Shown here one piece after another: positions 24,154-31,354 of a DNA stretch of 64,000 nucleotides. The notes beneath the pieces are model-generated. The model worked only from the letters and a program-made list of their open reading frames with translations, was not told the origin of the DNA and searched no databases. Within the stretch, counting starts at the first letter, position 1. Each line of letters begins with the position of its first letter. The translations under genes were made by a program, and so were the position numbers. The stretch is from Chryseobacterium wanjuense (GTDB taxonomy: Bacteria; Bacteroidota; Bacteroidia; Flavobacteriales; Weeksellaceae): contig NZ_FOIU01000006.1 of NCBI RefSeq assembly GCF_900111495.1, positions 1-64,000 on the forward strand, written 5' to 3'.

Positions 24154-24256
24154 TGACGAGTATGTTTTTCTTTCCGGACGTCGTCACTTCGAATAACGGA
24201 ATGCAGTGGAGTGCTCTGAAAGTTATGATTAAAATAATCCTTAACTTTACAACATC

Positions 24257-24505
24257 ATGCAGCAACCATCCAAAGATCCGCTTCACGGGAAAAGATTAGA
24301 CGCCATTCTTGAGGAACTGGTAGAATATTATAATGGGTTTGAAAAGTTAGGCGAACAGATTAAAATTCGTTGTTTCACAGACAATCCAAGTATAAACTCA
24401 TCGCTGAAGTTTTTACGGAAAACTCCCTGGGCGAGGGAAAAGGTGGAAAGCTTATATTTATATGTTTTAAGACAGAAAAAGAAAAATAATAAACCGCAGA
24501 ACTAA
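24257..24505 (+). CDS. VF530-family DNA-binding protein (DUF2132)
   Basis: An 82-residue protein matching the VF530 / DUF2132 family: PLHGKRLDAILEELVEYYNGFEKLG, then IRCFTDNPSINSSLKFLRKTPWAREKVESLYL. The last block is nearly invariant in the family. VF530 from Vibrio is reported as a small DNA-binding fold; the role in cells is not settled. A TAACTTTA box (24242) lies 8 bases before the ATG, giving an almost leaderless transcript. It is followed at once by a hairpin terminator. Confidence 0.9.
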   Translation: MQQPSKDPLHGKRLDAILEELVEYYNGFEKLGEQIKIRCFTDNPSINSSLKFLRKTPWAREKVESLYLYVLRQKKKNNKPQN

Positions 24506-24518
24506 TCTGCGGTTTTTA
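24490..24518 (+). terminator. terminator of the VF530 gene
   Basis: AACCGCAGA and TCTGCGGTT form the stem, followed by TTTT. It overlaps the end of the gene and could also serve the convergent cassette (stop at 24534). Confidence 0.85.
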
Positions 24519-24533
24519 TTTTAAGTTAAAAAA

Positions 24534-25028
24534 TTAAGAATTTTGATAATAAGCAATAGCTATCTGAGGATGAAAAGCAAACATAAAGGTTTCCAGATGA
24601 TCTGTATCCTCGCTTTTACTGAGGAGATACTTATTGTCAATAATATCAATAAGCTGAAGGATCGGAGTGTAAAATGTGATCCCTAGTTTGTGTTTGGATG
24701 CATCCGTTACATTGGAACTGATAAGATCAAGCCTGAAAGTCTCAATCGGAAAAAATGTGGTTCCCAAAACATCGGGAAGGCTTTTAATACTGCCATTGAG
24801 CTGAGCCACATAATTCGAGACGACAGCACTTAATAAAAAAGGTATTTTTGCGGCATTGGGATTCTTGACCAGAAGCTCCCAATAGTTGTCTACAGGCTCT
24901 TTTTCATTGTCAAATACCTGATGCTGAACTCTATATTCAAAATAGGTGTCTTCAAAAATATATTTGTCCCAAAGCATTGTAGATTCCTGGTCAATGACAA
25001 TCCGGAAAGCGAGTTTTATCTGAACCAT
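24534..25028 (-). CDS. protein of unknown function, last gene of the dioxygenase cassette
   Basis: A 164-residue protein without signal peptide or membrane helix. I do not recognise its family. The sequence alternates beta-strand-like stretches at the start (KLAFRIVIDQE, YFEYRVQHQVFD) with helical ones (LLSAVVSNYVAQL, QLIDIIDNKYLL). It sits 40 bases downstream of the bicupin gene and 220 codons beyond the dioxygenase on the same strand, so all three are probably one transcript. The acidic, soluble character suits a cytoplasmic accessory or a small binding protein. No catalytic motif is visible. Confidence 0.75.
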   Translation of the reverse strand: MVQIKLAFRIVIDQESTMLWDKYIFEDTYFEYRVQHQVFDNEKEPVDNYWELLVKNPNAAKIPFLLSAVVSNYVAQLNGSIKSLPDVLGTTFFPIETFRLDLISSNVTDASKHKLGITFYTPILQLIDIIDNKYLLSKSEDTDHLETFMFAFHPQIAIAYYQNS

Positions 25029-25068
25029 AATGATTGGGTTTAATTATTGATGTAATTAATTCTTTTAT

Positions 25069-25713
25069 TTAAACTTCAAGAAAAATAATCAATAAATTTT
25101 CACTTAACGCTTCAAATTCCAGGGTGTCAAGATCGTAAAGAAGAATAGCGTCCCGCGTTTCCATGAGCCTGTCCTGAAATTCGCAGGCTCCGTTGATCAC
25201 GATTCCGAAAATGGATTTATTTTCTTGCTTCAATTCATATTTTTGTTTTTTTCTTCCGTCATAAAGTCCGATAAAGGCTGGGAAGTTCAAGCTTCCGGAG
25301 AGCGGAATTAATTCATTTTTTTTCTTAATATTTAAATCTTCCAAACAGATAAAACTTTCATTATTCTGATTGTCTATTTCAAAAATGATAATATCTGCAC
25401 ATTCATCCTGGAAACCGTTTTTTATTTTTAATCTGTCCTTTTGAGTAGGATTTAGAATAATCATCTGGTCTGAAGGAATCTCGTACGGTAAAGAATCTGT
25501 GATTATTTTTCCATAAAGAACAATAACCACAATCTGAGAATTTGCCTCATAATCCAGATAAAATGTTTGTCCTTCATTAATGATGATTTCGGTAACTTTT
25601 TTAAGCTTCAAACCTTCGTCCGGCAATTCTATTTCATTGATAATAAAAAAATCTGTTTTGTCCCAGGATCTCGTATTGGAGTTAAATATGGTTGAATTAT
25701 TTTTTGTGAGCAT
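25069..25713 (-). CDS. bicupin / pirin-like protein
   Basis: A 214-residue protein that looks like two small cupin barrels in tandem, with the general look of YhhW/pirin-type quercetinases. The first half has EGQTFYLDYEANSQIVVIVLYGKIITD and SDQMIILNPTQKD; the second has KQKYELKQENKSIFGIVINGACEFQDRLMETRDAILLYDLDTLEFEALSENLLIIFLEV, close to the pirin C-terminal barrel. The usual metal-binding histidines of pirins are not obvious, so it may be non-catalytic. It lies between the dioxygenase and the unknown protein with gaps of 30 and 40 bases. The start ATG at 25713 is the only good one. Confidence 0.7.
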   Translation of the reverse strand: MLTKNNSTIFNSNTRSWDKTDFFIINEIELPDEGLKLKKVTEIIINEGQTFYLDYEANSQIVVIVLYGKIITDSLPYEIPSDQMIILNPTQKDRLKIKNGFQDECADIIIFEIDNQNNESFICLEDLNIKKKNELIPLSGSLNFPAFIGLYDGRKKQKYELKQENKSIFGIVINGACEFQDRLMETRDAILLYDLDTLEFEALSENLLIIFLEV

Positions 25714-25743
25714 ACCATTATATTTTATAATTAAATCAAAGCT

Positions 25744-26448
25744 TTAAGCTGAAACAATGAGCGTAATAGCACCTACATAGCCTTCATTAATGTTTCCGGA
25801 AATATTCAAAAGTTGGGTAGATACTCCGTCGTAGAAAAAATCGTCTTCTGAGTTGTATCTATAGCCATTCATCCCTTTGTAGCCAGGAGATTGATTCACC
25901 TTTACTACAGCACTGTTGGGGTCATCCGGAAATGCAAGTTGGGTAACCAGTAACGAATTGCCTTTGCTATTGTAGATATGAATATGCAAATGAGTAGCTC
26001 TTGTAATGTCTCCTATCGTGTACCATCCGGGAAATATGGAAGTGAATTTTACTTCTCCGTTTGTGTTCGTAACTTGCCTTCCTCTCAGAAAATGCAAATG
26101 TGTATAATCTACAGGCTGCAGCTCACCTCCTCCGTATTCCGAATAATATCCATCTTTATCGCAATGCCAGATATCAACAAAAGCACCCTGCAAATTGGAG
26201 CATTCGGTATTTTTGTTTTTAACTGTAAGGTGAATTTCAAAAGGAACACCGATTCTGTCTCCTATGATGTTTACACGTTCTAAGATCGATGGGCTTTTCG
26301 TGGGAAATGGCCCTTCCAGATCATAATTGGTAAGATTACAGTTTGTATTCTCTCTTGTAATTTCATTTTCGCAACGGATCAAGACTGGTGCGGCAATAGC
26401 CGTGACTCCGGCCAGACCAAGATTTTTTAAGAAATTTTTTCTGTCCAT
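25744..26448 (-). CDS. intradiol ring-cleavage dioxygenase, exported
   Basis: A 234-residue non-haem iron(III) dioxygenase of the protocatechuate/catechol 1,2-type fold. Candidate iron ligands are visible: Tyr in DKDGYYSEY, Tyr in FPGWYTIGD, and His in TRATHLHIHIYN. The N-terminus MDRKNFLKNLGLAG...APVL resembles a weak Tat-type leader (Arg-Lys rather than Arg-Arg) ending near Cys; a lipoprotein site is possible but the lipobox is poor. The enzyme would cut catechol-like rings between the hydroxyls, outside the cytoplasm if exported. It heads a three-gene cassette. No muconate-pathway genes are near, so it may act on an external aromatic rather than in central catabolism. Confidence 0.85.
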   Translation of the reverse strand: MDRKNFLKNLGLAGVTAIAAPVLIRCENEITRENTNCNLTNYDLEGPFPTKSPSILERVNIIGDRIGVPFEIHLTVKNKNTECSNLQGAFVDIWHCDKDGYYSEYGGGELQPVDYTHLHFLRGRQVTNTNGEVKFTSIFPGWYTIGDITRATHLHIHIYNSKGNSLLVTQLAFPDDPNSAVVKVNQSPGYKGMNGYRYNSEDDFFYDGVSTQLLNISGNINEGYVGAITLIVSA

Positions 26449-26761
26449 AATTTTTTGTTTTTAAAATTTTTGTTTCATGAAAACTAAAAAATGACATCTT
26501 TAAGGATGTTTAAAATTATTAAGCTCAGACAGAATGAAAGTGGAATAGGGTATTAATTGACGTTAATAATAAAAGTGATCAGGATAAGTAATTGTTAATT
26601 AAAAACAGTGTAAATGCTTGATTTGTAGTGTTTTTTAATTATTGTATTGTTAAGTCAAGGAAAAATATAAAAAAGCTTTAAAAACCAAATGAAAGCAAAA
26701 ACAGAAAATGAAAATTGAAGGTTGTTTGAAATTTTCTCTTATGCAATCATTTCAAAAATAG
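26449..26761. other. 363-base gap between divergent genes
   Basis: AT-rich and without a visible gene, repeat or hairpin. The right end holds the promoter of the FKBP gene; the left end must hold that of the dioxygenase cassette, but I see no consensus -7 box for it. Nothing else is recognised. Confidence 0.6.
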
Positions 26762-26769
26762 TATATTTG
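26762..26769 (+). promoter_or_regulatory. -7 box (TATATTTG) of the FKBP gene
   Basis: TATATTTG matches the consensus. It lies 42 bases before the ATG; the leader contains the short inverted pair TCGTGA/TCACGA. Confidence 0.65.
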
Positions 26770-26811
26770 TGCAGGTAATCGTGAAAAAATATCACGAAAA
26801 AAAAGAAAAAT

Positions 26812-27312
26812 ATGACAATTGAAAACAATCATGTTGTAGCTGTAAAGTATATACTTCATACGATCGAAGAAGATGGAAGTAAGATTCTTGTAGAAGAAAC
26901 AACAGAAGAAAATCCACTTACATTTTTGTACGGTATGGGAATGATGATTCCAAAGTTTGAACAAAATATCCTTGGTCTGAAAGCTGGTGATAAAGCTGCT
27001 TTTGTGATTCAGCCGGAAGAAGCTTACGGTGAAAGACAGCCGGATGCGATTGCGCAATTACCGCTTGACATGTTTAATGAATCCGGAACGCCACCTGTAG
27101 GAGCTATTTTACCTTTATCTGATAATCAGGGGAATAATTTCCAGGCATTTGTAGTAGAAGTAACACCGGAAGCTGTAGTGGTAGATCTTAATCATCCAAT
27201 GGCAGGGAAAGTTTTAGATTTCCAGGTGGAAATTTTAAATACACGTCCGGCGACAGAAGAAGAATTGTCGCATGGCCATGCTCACGGAATTGACGGGAAC
27301 GAAGCTCACTAA
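26812..27312 (+). CDS. FKBP-type peptidyl-prolyl isomerase, SlyD-like
   Basis: A 166-residue cytoplasmic prolyl isomerase and chaperone. The order FKBP half, insert-in-flap domain, FKBP half fits SlyD: PLTFLYGMGMMIPKFEQNILGLKAGDKAAF, then EEAYGERQPDAIAQLP, then the flap domain (GAILPLSDNQGNNFQAFVVEVTPEAVVVDLNHPMAGK) and the closing strand LDFQVEIL. The C-terminus has a short His-containing tail (SHGHAHG...EAH) instead of the long metal-binding tail of E. coli SlyD, so nickel handling would be limited. It is monocistronic with its own promoter and terminator. Confidence 0.93.
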   Translation: MTIENNHVVAVKYILHTIEEDGSKILVEETTEENPLTFLYGMGMMIPKFEQNILGLKAGDKAAFVIQPEEAYGERQPDAIAQLPLDMFNESGTPPVGAILPLSDNQGNNFQAFVVEVTPEAVVVDLNHPMAGKVLDFQVEILNTRPATEEELSHGHAHGIDGNEAH

Positions 27313-27322
27313 AATATCATAT

Positions 27323-27354
27323 AAATGTCCGATTTTTGTCGGACATTTTTTATT
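27323..27354 (+). terminator. terminator of the FKBP gene
   Basis: AATGTCCGA and TCGGACATT enclose a TTTTTG loop and are followed by TTTTT. Confidence 0.9.
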
Positions 27355-27430
27355 CTAAAGTTGCAAAAGCTTTTTAACAGATAAGTCCCATAAGTTTTAA
27401 GCCTTCAAAAATATTTAAGAACACATCAGT

Positions 27431-27541
27431 TGAAAATCTTTGATTTTCAAAAAGCTGTAATGTAAAATTTTATCGAAGATAAAATCCTTGCGCCTTAAAG
27501 CATGCAAATGTATAAAGACCGTGAACCTTTGCGAAAATCCA
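27431..27541 (-). repeat. dispersed element E, copy 1 (inverted)
   Basis: It contains a 34-base block (27466-27499) that is the exact reverse complement of 50568-50601, including AAGGCGCAAGGATTTTATC and TTCGATAAAATT. It also has the GAAAATCTTTGATTTTC palindrome and an end word CCTTTGCGAAAA. Together with 50532 and 55682 it forms a family of non-coding elements of about 110-160 bases. It fills the gap between convergent genes. Confidence 0.9.
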
Positions 27542-27551
27542 ACAAAATATT

Positions 27552-27929
27552 TTATTCTAAAAACTCCCCACTCACATAAAACCATCGGTTTTGAATCATT
27601 TTGAATTTTGATAATTCGTGATGAACCTGTTTCTGACCGTCTTCATCAGTGTAAAAAGCCTTAAATTCAACTTTATCGGGAGCTGGTTTATTCACAATTT
27701 CCAGTTTTGTCCATTCATTAATCTCGCCCCATTCCTGCATATCTTTTTTATTGTGATATTTCCTTTTGCTCGGAAGTGTGGTTTCCATCAGATATTCACC
27801 ATTCGGGATGGCAAATGCAGAAAATCTTGAACGCATTAATGCTTCTGCGTTTGGAGCATATTTTTCTCCGGTGTGATAAGGTTTGCAGCAATCTTCGTAG
27901 GATTTTCCTGAGCAGCAGGGACAGTTCAT
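27552..27929 (-). CDS. YchJ-family SEC-C motif protein
   Basis: A 125-residue soluble protein. The N-terminal SEC-C zinc motif is explicit: NCPCCSGKSYEDCC (Cys3, Cys5, Cys6, Cys14, Cys15). The rest (LMRSRFSAFAIPNGEYLMETT, then W-rich beta strands ending FKMIQNRWFYVSGEF) is the NTF2-like/UPF0225 domain of YchJ. The family's function is not established; SEC-C motifs in SecA bind zinc and partner proteins. It is a single gene with an element E copy downstream and a repeat cluster upstream. Confidence 0.92.
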   Translation of the reverse strand: MNCPCCSGKSYEDCCKPYHTGEKYAPNAEALMRSRFSAFAIPNGEYLMETTLPSKRKYHNKKDMQEWGEINEWTKLEIVNKPAPDKVEFKAFYTDEDGQKQVHHELSKFKMIQNRWFYVSGEFLE

Positions 27930-27939
27930 TTCTTGATTT

Positions 27940-28160
27940 TTTATTTAAACACAAATTTACACGAATATTTTTTTCACCAATAACACAAATCCTAATCAAT
28001 AGGAACGGGCTTTAGCCCGTTTACATAAAATAATAATCCTAATTTGGCTTTAGCCAAAACTTATATGAATTTTTCCCGCGGATTACACAGATTTTTGTAT
28101 TTAATTAATCTATATCATCTGCAAAATCCGCAAGAGATTATAGTGTTATTCGTGAAAAAA
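27940..28160. repeat. cluster of short intergenic repeats
   Basis: Three pieces lie side by side in a 294-base gap: an AACACAAAT-type piece (27940-27990, related to 49386-49480); a family D piece (27996-28060) with ACGGGCTTTAGCCCGT and TTGGCTTTAGCCAAA palindromes, matched at 52386-52450; and a stretch with GCGGATTACACAGATTTTT (28077) resembling the arms at 14821. No gene is present. Confidence 0.75.
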
Positions 28161-28185
28161 CATTTGTGCCATCCGTGTTTAACTG

Positions 28186-28218
28186 AAAAAAAAAGCATCC
28201 AAAAAATGAATGCTTTTA
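28186..28218 (-). terminator. terminator of the M3 peptidase gene
   Basis: On the minus strand AAAAGCAT and ATGCTTTT form the stem, followed by a long T-run. Confidence 0.8.
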
Positions 28219-28223
28219 AAAAT

Positions 28224-30365
28224 TTATTTAATAAAACCTCTGTTTCTCAATAAAGGCTTAATATCCGGATCATGTCCCGTAAAATCTCTGAATGCCTGAT
28301 TCAGATCAACAGAATTTCCGACAGAAAGAATATATTTTCTGAAACGGTCACCGTTTTCTCTCGTAAGACCACCATTCTTTGAAATCCATTCCCAGGCGTC
28401 GTTATCCAAAGTTTCAGACCATAAATAAGCGTAATATCCTGCAGAATAACCACCACCCCAAATGTGTGCAAAATAAGGAGTATGATATCTCGGAGGAACG
28501 GTTGCTAATGTAAATCCGTGTTTGGTTAATGATTGCTTTTCAAAATCCAATACAGGAATCAACTGACTTTCATTCGTTACCGTATGCCAATCCATATCCA
28601 GTTCGGCAGCAGAAACAAGCTCTGTTGTCATATATCCTTGGTTAAAAGTTGCTGCTTTTTTAATTTTATCAACCAAAGCCTGTGGAATCGGTTGTTTCGT
28701 TTCGTAATGAAGGGCATAATTTTTCAAAACGACAGGATCTAAAGCCCAGTGTTCGTTAATCTGTGAAGGGAATTCCACAAAATCTCTCGGTACATTGGTT
28801 CCGGAAAGGGAAGGGTATTTCTGGCTTGCAAACATCCCGTGGATCGAGTGACCAAACTCATGGAAAATCGTTGTAACATCGTCATAGCTGATTAATGAAG
28901 GTTTTCCCGGAGCAGGTTTCTGATAATTGTAGCAGTTTACAATCACAGGTTTTGTTCCTAAAAGGTAAGACTGCTCAACGAAATTACTCATCCAGGCTCC
29001 ACCGTTTTTAGAATCTCTTGTGTAGAAATCCAGATAATAAATGGCAATGGATTTACCGTCATGATCGAAAACTTCATACGTTACCACATCAGGATGATAC
29101 ACCGGAAGATCTGTTCTCTTTTTGAAAGTCAGTCCATAAAATTTTTCGGCAGCGAAGAAAACTCCTTTTTCCAAAACTGTTGTGATTTCAAAATAAGGTT
29201 TTATTTCACTTTCATCTAAATCAAATTTTGCTTTTCTTACCTGTTCAGCATAAAAATTCCAGTCCCAGGGCTCAACCTGGAAACCTCCTTTCTGCTGATC
29301 GATAAGATCCTGAATATCTTTAGCTTCACGTCTTGCTGTTTCTACGGCAGGTGTTGCGATCTGATTCATTAATTTAGTTGCTGCTTCAGGCGTTTTGGCC
29401 ATCTGATCCTGCAGTTTCCACTCTGCGAAGCTTTTTTTACCTAAAATCTGAGCTTTTTTAAGTCTTAATTTGGCTAATTTTTCAATCGTTTCTCTAGTAT
29501 CGTTTCCGTCACCTTTTTCAGCTCTCAACCACGATGCCTTGAATAGCTTTTCTCTGGTTGCCCTGTTTTTAAGGTTTTGTAAAAGAGGTTGTTGTGTTGT
29601 ATTTTGTAAAGCCAGAAGATATTGACCTTCTTTGCCTGCATTTTTAGCATCGGTTGCTGCTGCAGCGATTTCGTCGGCGGAAAGTCCGTCTAATTCTTTT
29701 GCATCGGAGAAGTAAACCCCGCCTTGTTTTCTTGCTTCAAGCAGTTTATTAGAATATTGGGTAGAAAGCGAAGCCAGCTCCTGATTGATCTGTTTCAATT
29801 TTTCTTTGTCGGCCGCAGAAAGATTGGCCCCTGCAATTTCAAAATTCTGTTTATAATATTGTAAAAGTCTTTTGCTTTCGGAGTCTAAGCCTTTATCGGA
29901 AATTGCTTTAATTCTTTTATAAAGATTTTCATTCAGGTACATTTTATCGGAATGCGCTGCAAAAACCGGGGCATATTGTTCATCTAAAGCCTGCAAAGTA
30001 GGATTGGTATTTGCACTGGTAAGATTGGAAAATACAATCATTGCTCTTTTCAGGACTTCACCGCTTTTTTCCAAAGCGACAATGGTGTTTTCGAAAGTCG
30101 GAGCTTCCGGATTATTGGCAATTTTTAAAATTTCGGCGTCGTGTTGTTTTAATCCGAAATCAAAAGCAGGTTTAAAATGTTCATCTTTAATTTTATCAAA
30201 CTCAGGAGCTTCGTACTGAAGCTTACTTTTCTTCATGAAAGGGTTTGATGAAAGGGAAGCGTCCGGTGAAGGAACTTCCTGCTGAATATCGGTTTTTTTC
30301 ATTGTAGTACAGGATTGATTAAGTGCTAATGCAGAAATTAATAATACCGATGAAATTTTCTTCAT
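28224..30365 (-). CDS. dcp: M3-family metallopeptidase, peptidyl-dipeptidase Dcp-like
   Basis: A 713-residue zinc peptidase. The catalytic motif TTIFHEFGHSIHGMF gives the HExxH zinc site; the downstream Glu is in the region FVEFPSQINEHW. Length and wording (NPFMKKSKLQYEAPEFDKIKDEHFKPAF at the start, YFAHIWGGGYSAGYYAYLWSE near the end) match Dcp/oligopeptidase A-type enzymes that cut dipeptides from peptide C-termini. The N-terminus is a signal peptide followed by SCTT; the lipobox is imperfect (NQSC), so it is either a lipoprotein or a periplasmic enzyme. Together with the S9 peptidase at 19785 it points to a peptide-feeding lifestyle. It is monocistronic. Confidence 0.93.
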   Translation of the reverse strand: MKKISSVLLISALALNQSCTTMKKTDIQQEVPSPDASLSSNPFMKKSKLQYEAPEFDKIKDEHFKPAFDFGLKQHDAEILKIANNPEAPTFENTIVALEKSGEVLKRAMIVFSNLTSANTNPTLQALDEQYAPVFAAHSDKMYLNENLYKRIKAISDKGLDSESKRLLQYYKQNFEIAGANLSAADKEKLKQINQELASLSTQYSNKLLEARKQGGVYFSDAKELDGLSADEIAAAATDAKNAGKEGQYLLALQNTTQQPLLQNLKNRATREKLFKASWLRAEKGDGNDTRETIEKLAKLRLKKAQILGKKSFAEWKLQDQMAKTPEAATKLMNQIATPAVETARREAKDIQDLIDQQKGGFQVEPWDWNFYAEQVRKAKFDLDESEIKPYFEITTVLEKGVFFAAEKFYGLTFKKRTDLPVYHPDVVTYEVFDHDGKSIAIYYLDFYTRDSKNGGAWMSNFVEQSYLLGTKPVIVNCYNYQKPAPGKPSLISYDDVTTIFHEFGHSIHGMFASQKYPSLSGTNVPRDFVEFPSQINEHWALDPVVLKNYALHYETKQPIPQALVDKIKKAATFNQGYMTTELVSAAELDMDWHTVTNESQLIPVLDFEKQSLTKHGFTLATVPPRYHTPYFAHIWGGGYSAGYYAYLWSETLDNDAWEWISKNGGLTRENGDRFRKYILSVGNSVDLNQAFRDFTGHDPDIKPLLRNRGFIK

Positions 30366-30532
30366 AAATTATTTATTAATAAGGCATAAAGATATTAAAA
30401 CTTATGATAAAAATATATTCGCTTCTATGGTCTTTTATAATGACATTAATATAATTTTGAAAACAGATGTAATATTTTTTATAAATTAGTTGTTATTAAA
30501 GTATATAATAAACAAAACGTAAAACAAGTAAC

Positions 30533-31354
30533 ATGAAATCACAAAGTCTTTTTATTTTTTCAGCCTTTTTACTACTAGCTTCGTGTAATGAGAAGCACGA
30601 CAGGAAATATAATGATAACAAAGATAGCAACTGGGTAGATAAAGTTGTGAATACAGATCACGGGCCGGTACGACAGAAAGAAGTATCGGGAGATTTTGAC
30701 GAAATTGAAGTTTCTCAGGCTATTGATGCTGAAATTATAAAATCAGACGTTGAAAAAGTTGTGATTTCGGCTCCTGAAAATATTATTGATGAGGTGTTGG
30801 TAGACAATAGCGGCGGAAGGCTTCATATTCATTATAAGCCGGGAATCAGAGTAATGAACACACACAATGTTTCTGCGAAAATTTTTGCAAAAGATTTTTC
30901 AAAAATTAATGCTAATTCAGCGGCGAAAATTACCGTTAAAGATAAATTTGTTCAGGATAAAACAGATATCGAAGTCTCAAGTGCGGCATCGGTTTCCGGT
31001 GATCTTGAAGCGAATGATTTTAATATTTCGGCAGATAGCAGCAGCAATTTCACTGGAAAAGTCTGGGCTGTAGATCTTGATGTGGATGCCTCTTCTGCAG
31101 CAAGCATCGACATTTCAGGAAAAGCAAAAAATGCTGAGATCAGCTCTTCATCGGGCAGTAGTATTTCTGCAAACAATGTGGTTGCAGATAACGTAAATGC
31201 CGAAGCATCAAGCGGGGCGAGTGTCGATATCAGTGCATCTTCGACCATTAAAGCTGAAGCTTCTTCAGGAGGCAGCGTGACTGTTTACAAAAAAGGAAAC
31301 GTAACTTCCGTAACGAAAGAAGAAAACAGTGGCGGAAGCGTAAGTATTCGATAA
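30533..31354 (+). CDS. DUF2807 (GIN-domain) lipoprotein
   Basis: A 273-residue lipoprotein with a good lipobox LLASC near residue 18. The body, from about 55, is a right-handed repetitive beta structure of the putative auto-transporter adhesin head GIN type (DUF2807): DFDEIEVSQAIDAEIIKSDVEKVVISAPENIIDEV opens it, and later repeats are rich in Ser, Ala and Asp with about 20-residue spacing (SSAASVSGDLEANDF, SSAASIDISGKAKNAE, SSGASVDISASS). It is common in Bacteroidetes envelopes; the function is unknown. It ends one base before the convergent antiporter gene stop, with no space for a terminator between them. Confidence 0.92.
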   Translation: MKSQSLFIFSAFLLLASCNEKHDRKYNDNKDSNWVDKVVNTDHGPVRQKEVSGDFDEIEVSQAIDAEIIKSDVEKVVISAPENIIDEVLVDNSGGRLHIHYKPGIRVMNTHNVSAKIFAKDFSKINANSAAKITVKDKFVQDKTDIEVSSAASVSGDLEANDFNISADSSSNFTGKVWAVDLDVDASSAASIDISGKAKNAEISSSSGSSISANNVVADNVNAEASSGASVDISASSTIKAEASSGGSVTVYKKGNVTSVTKEENSGGSVSIR

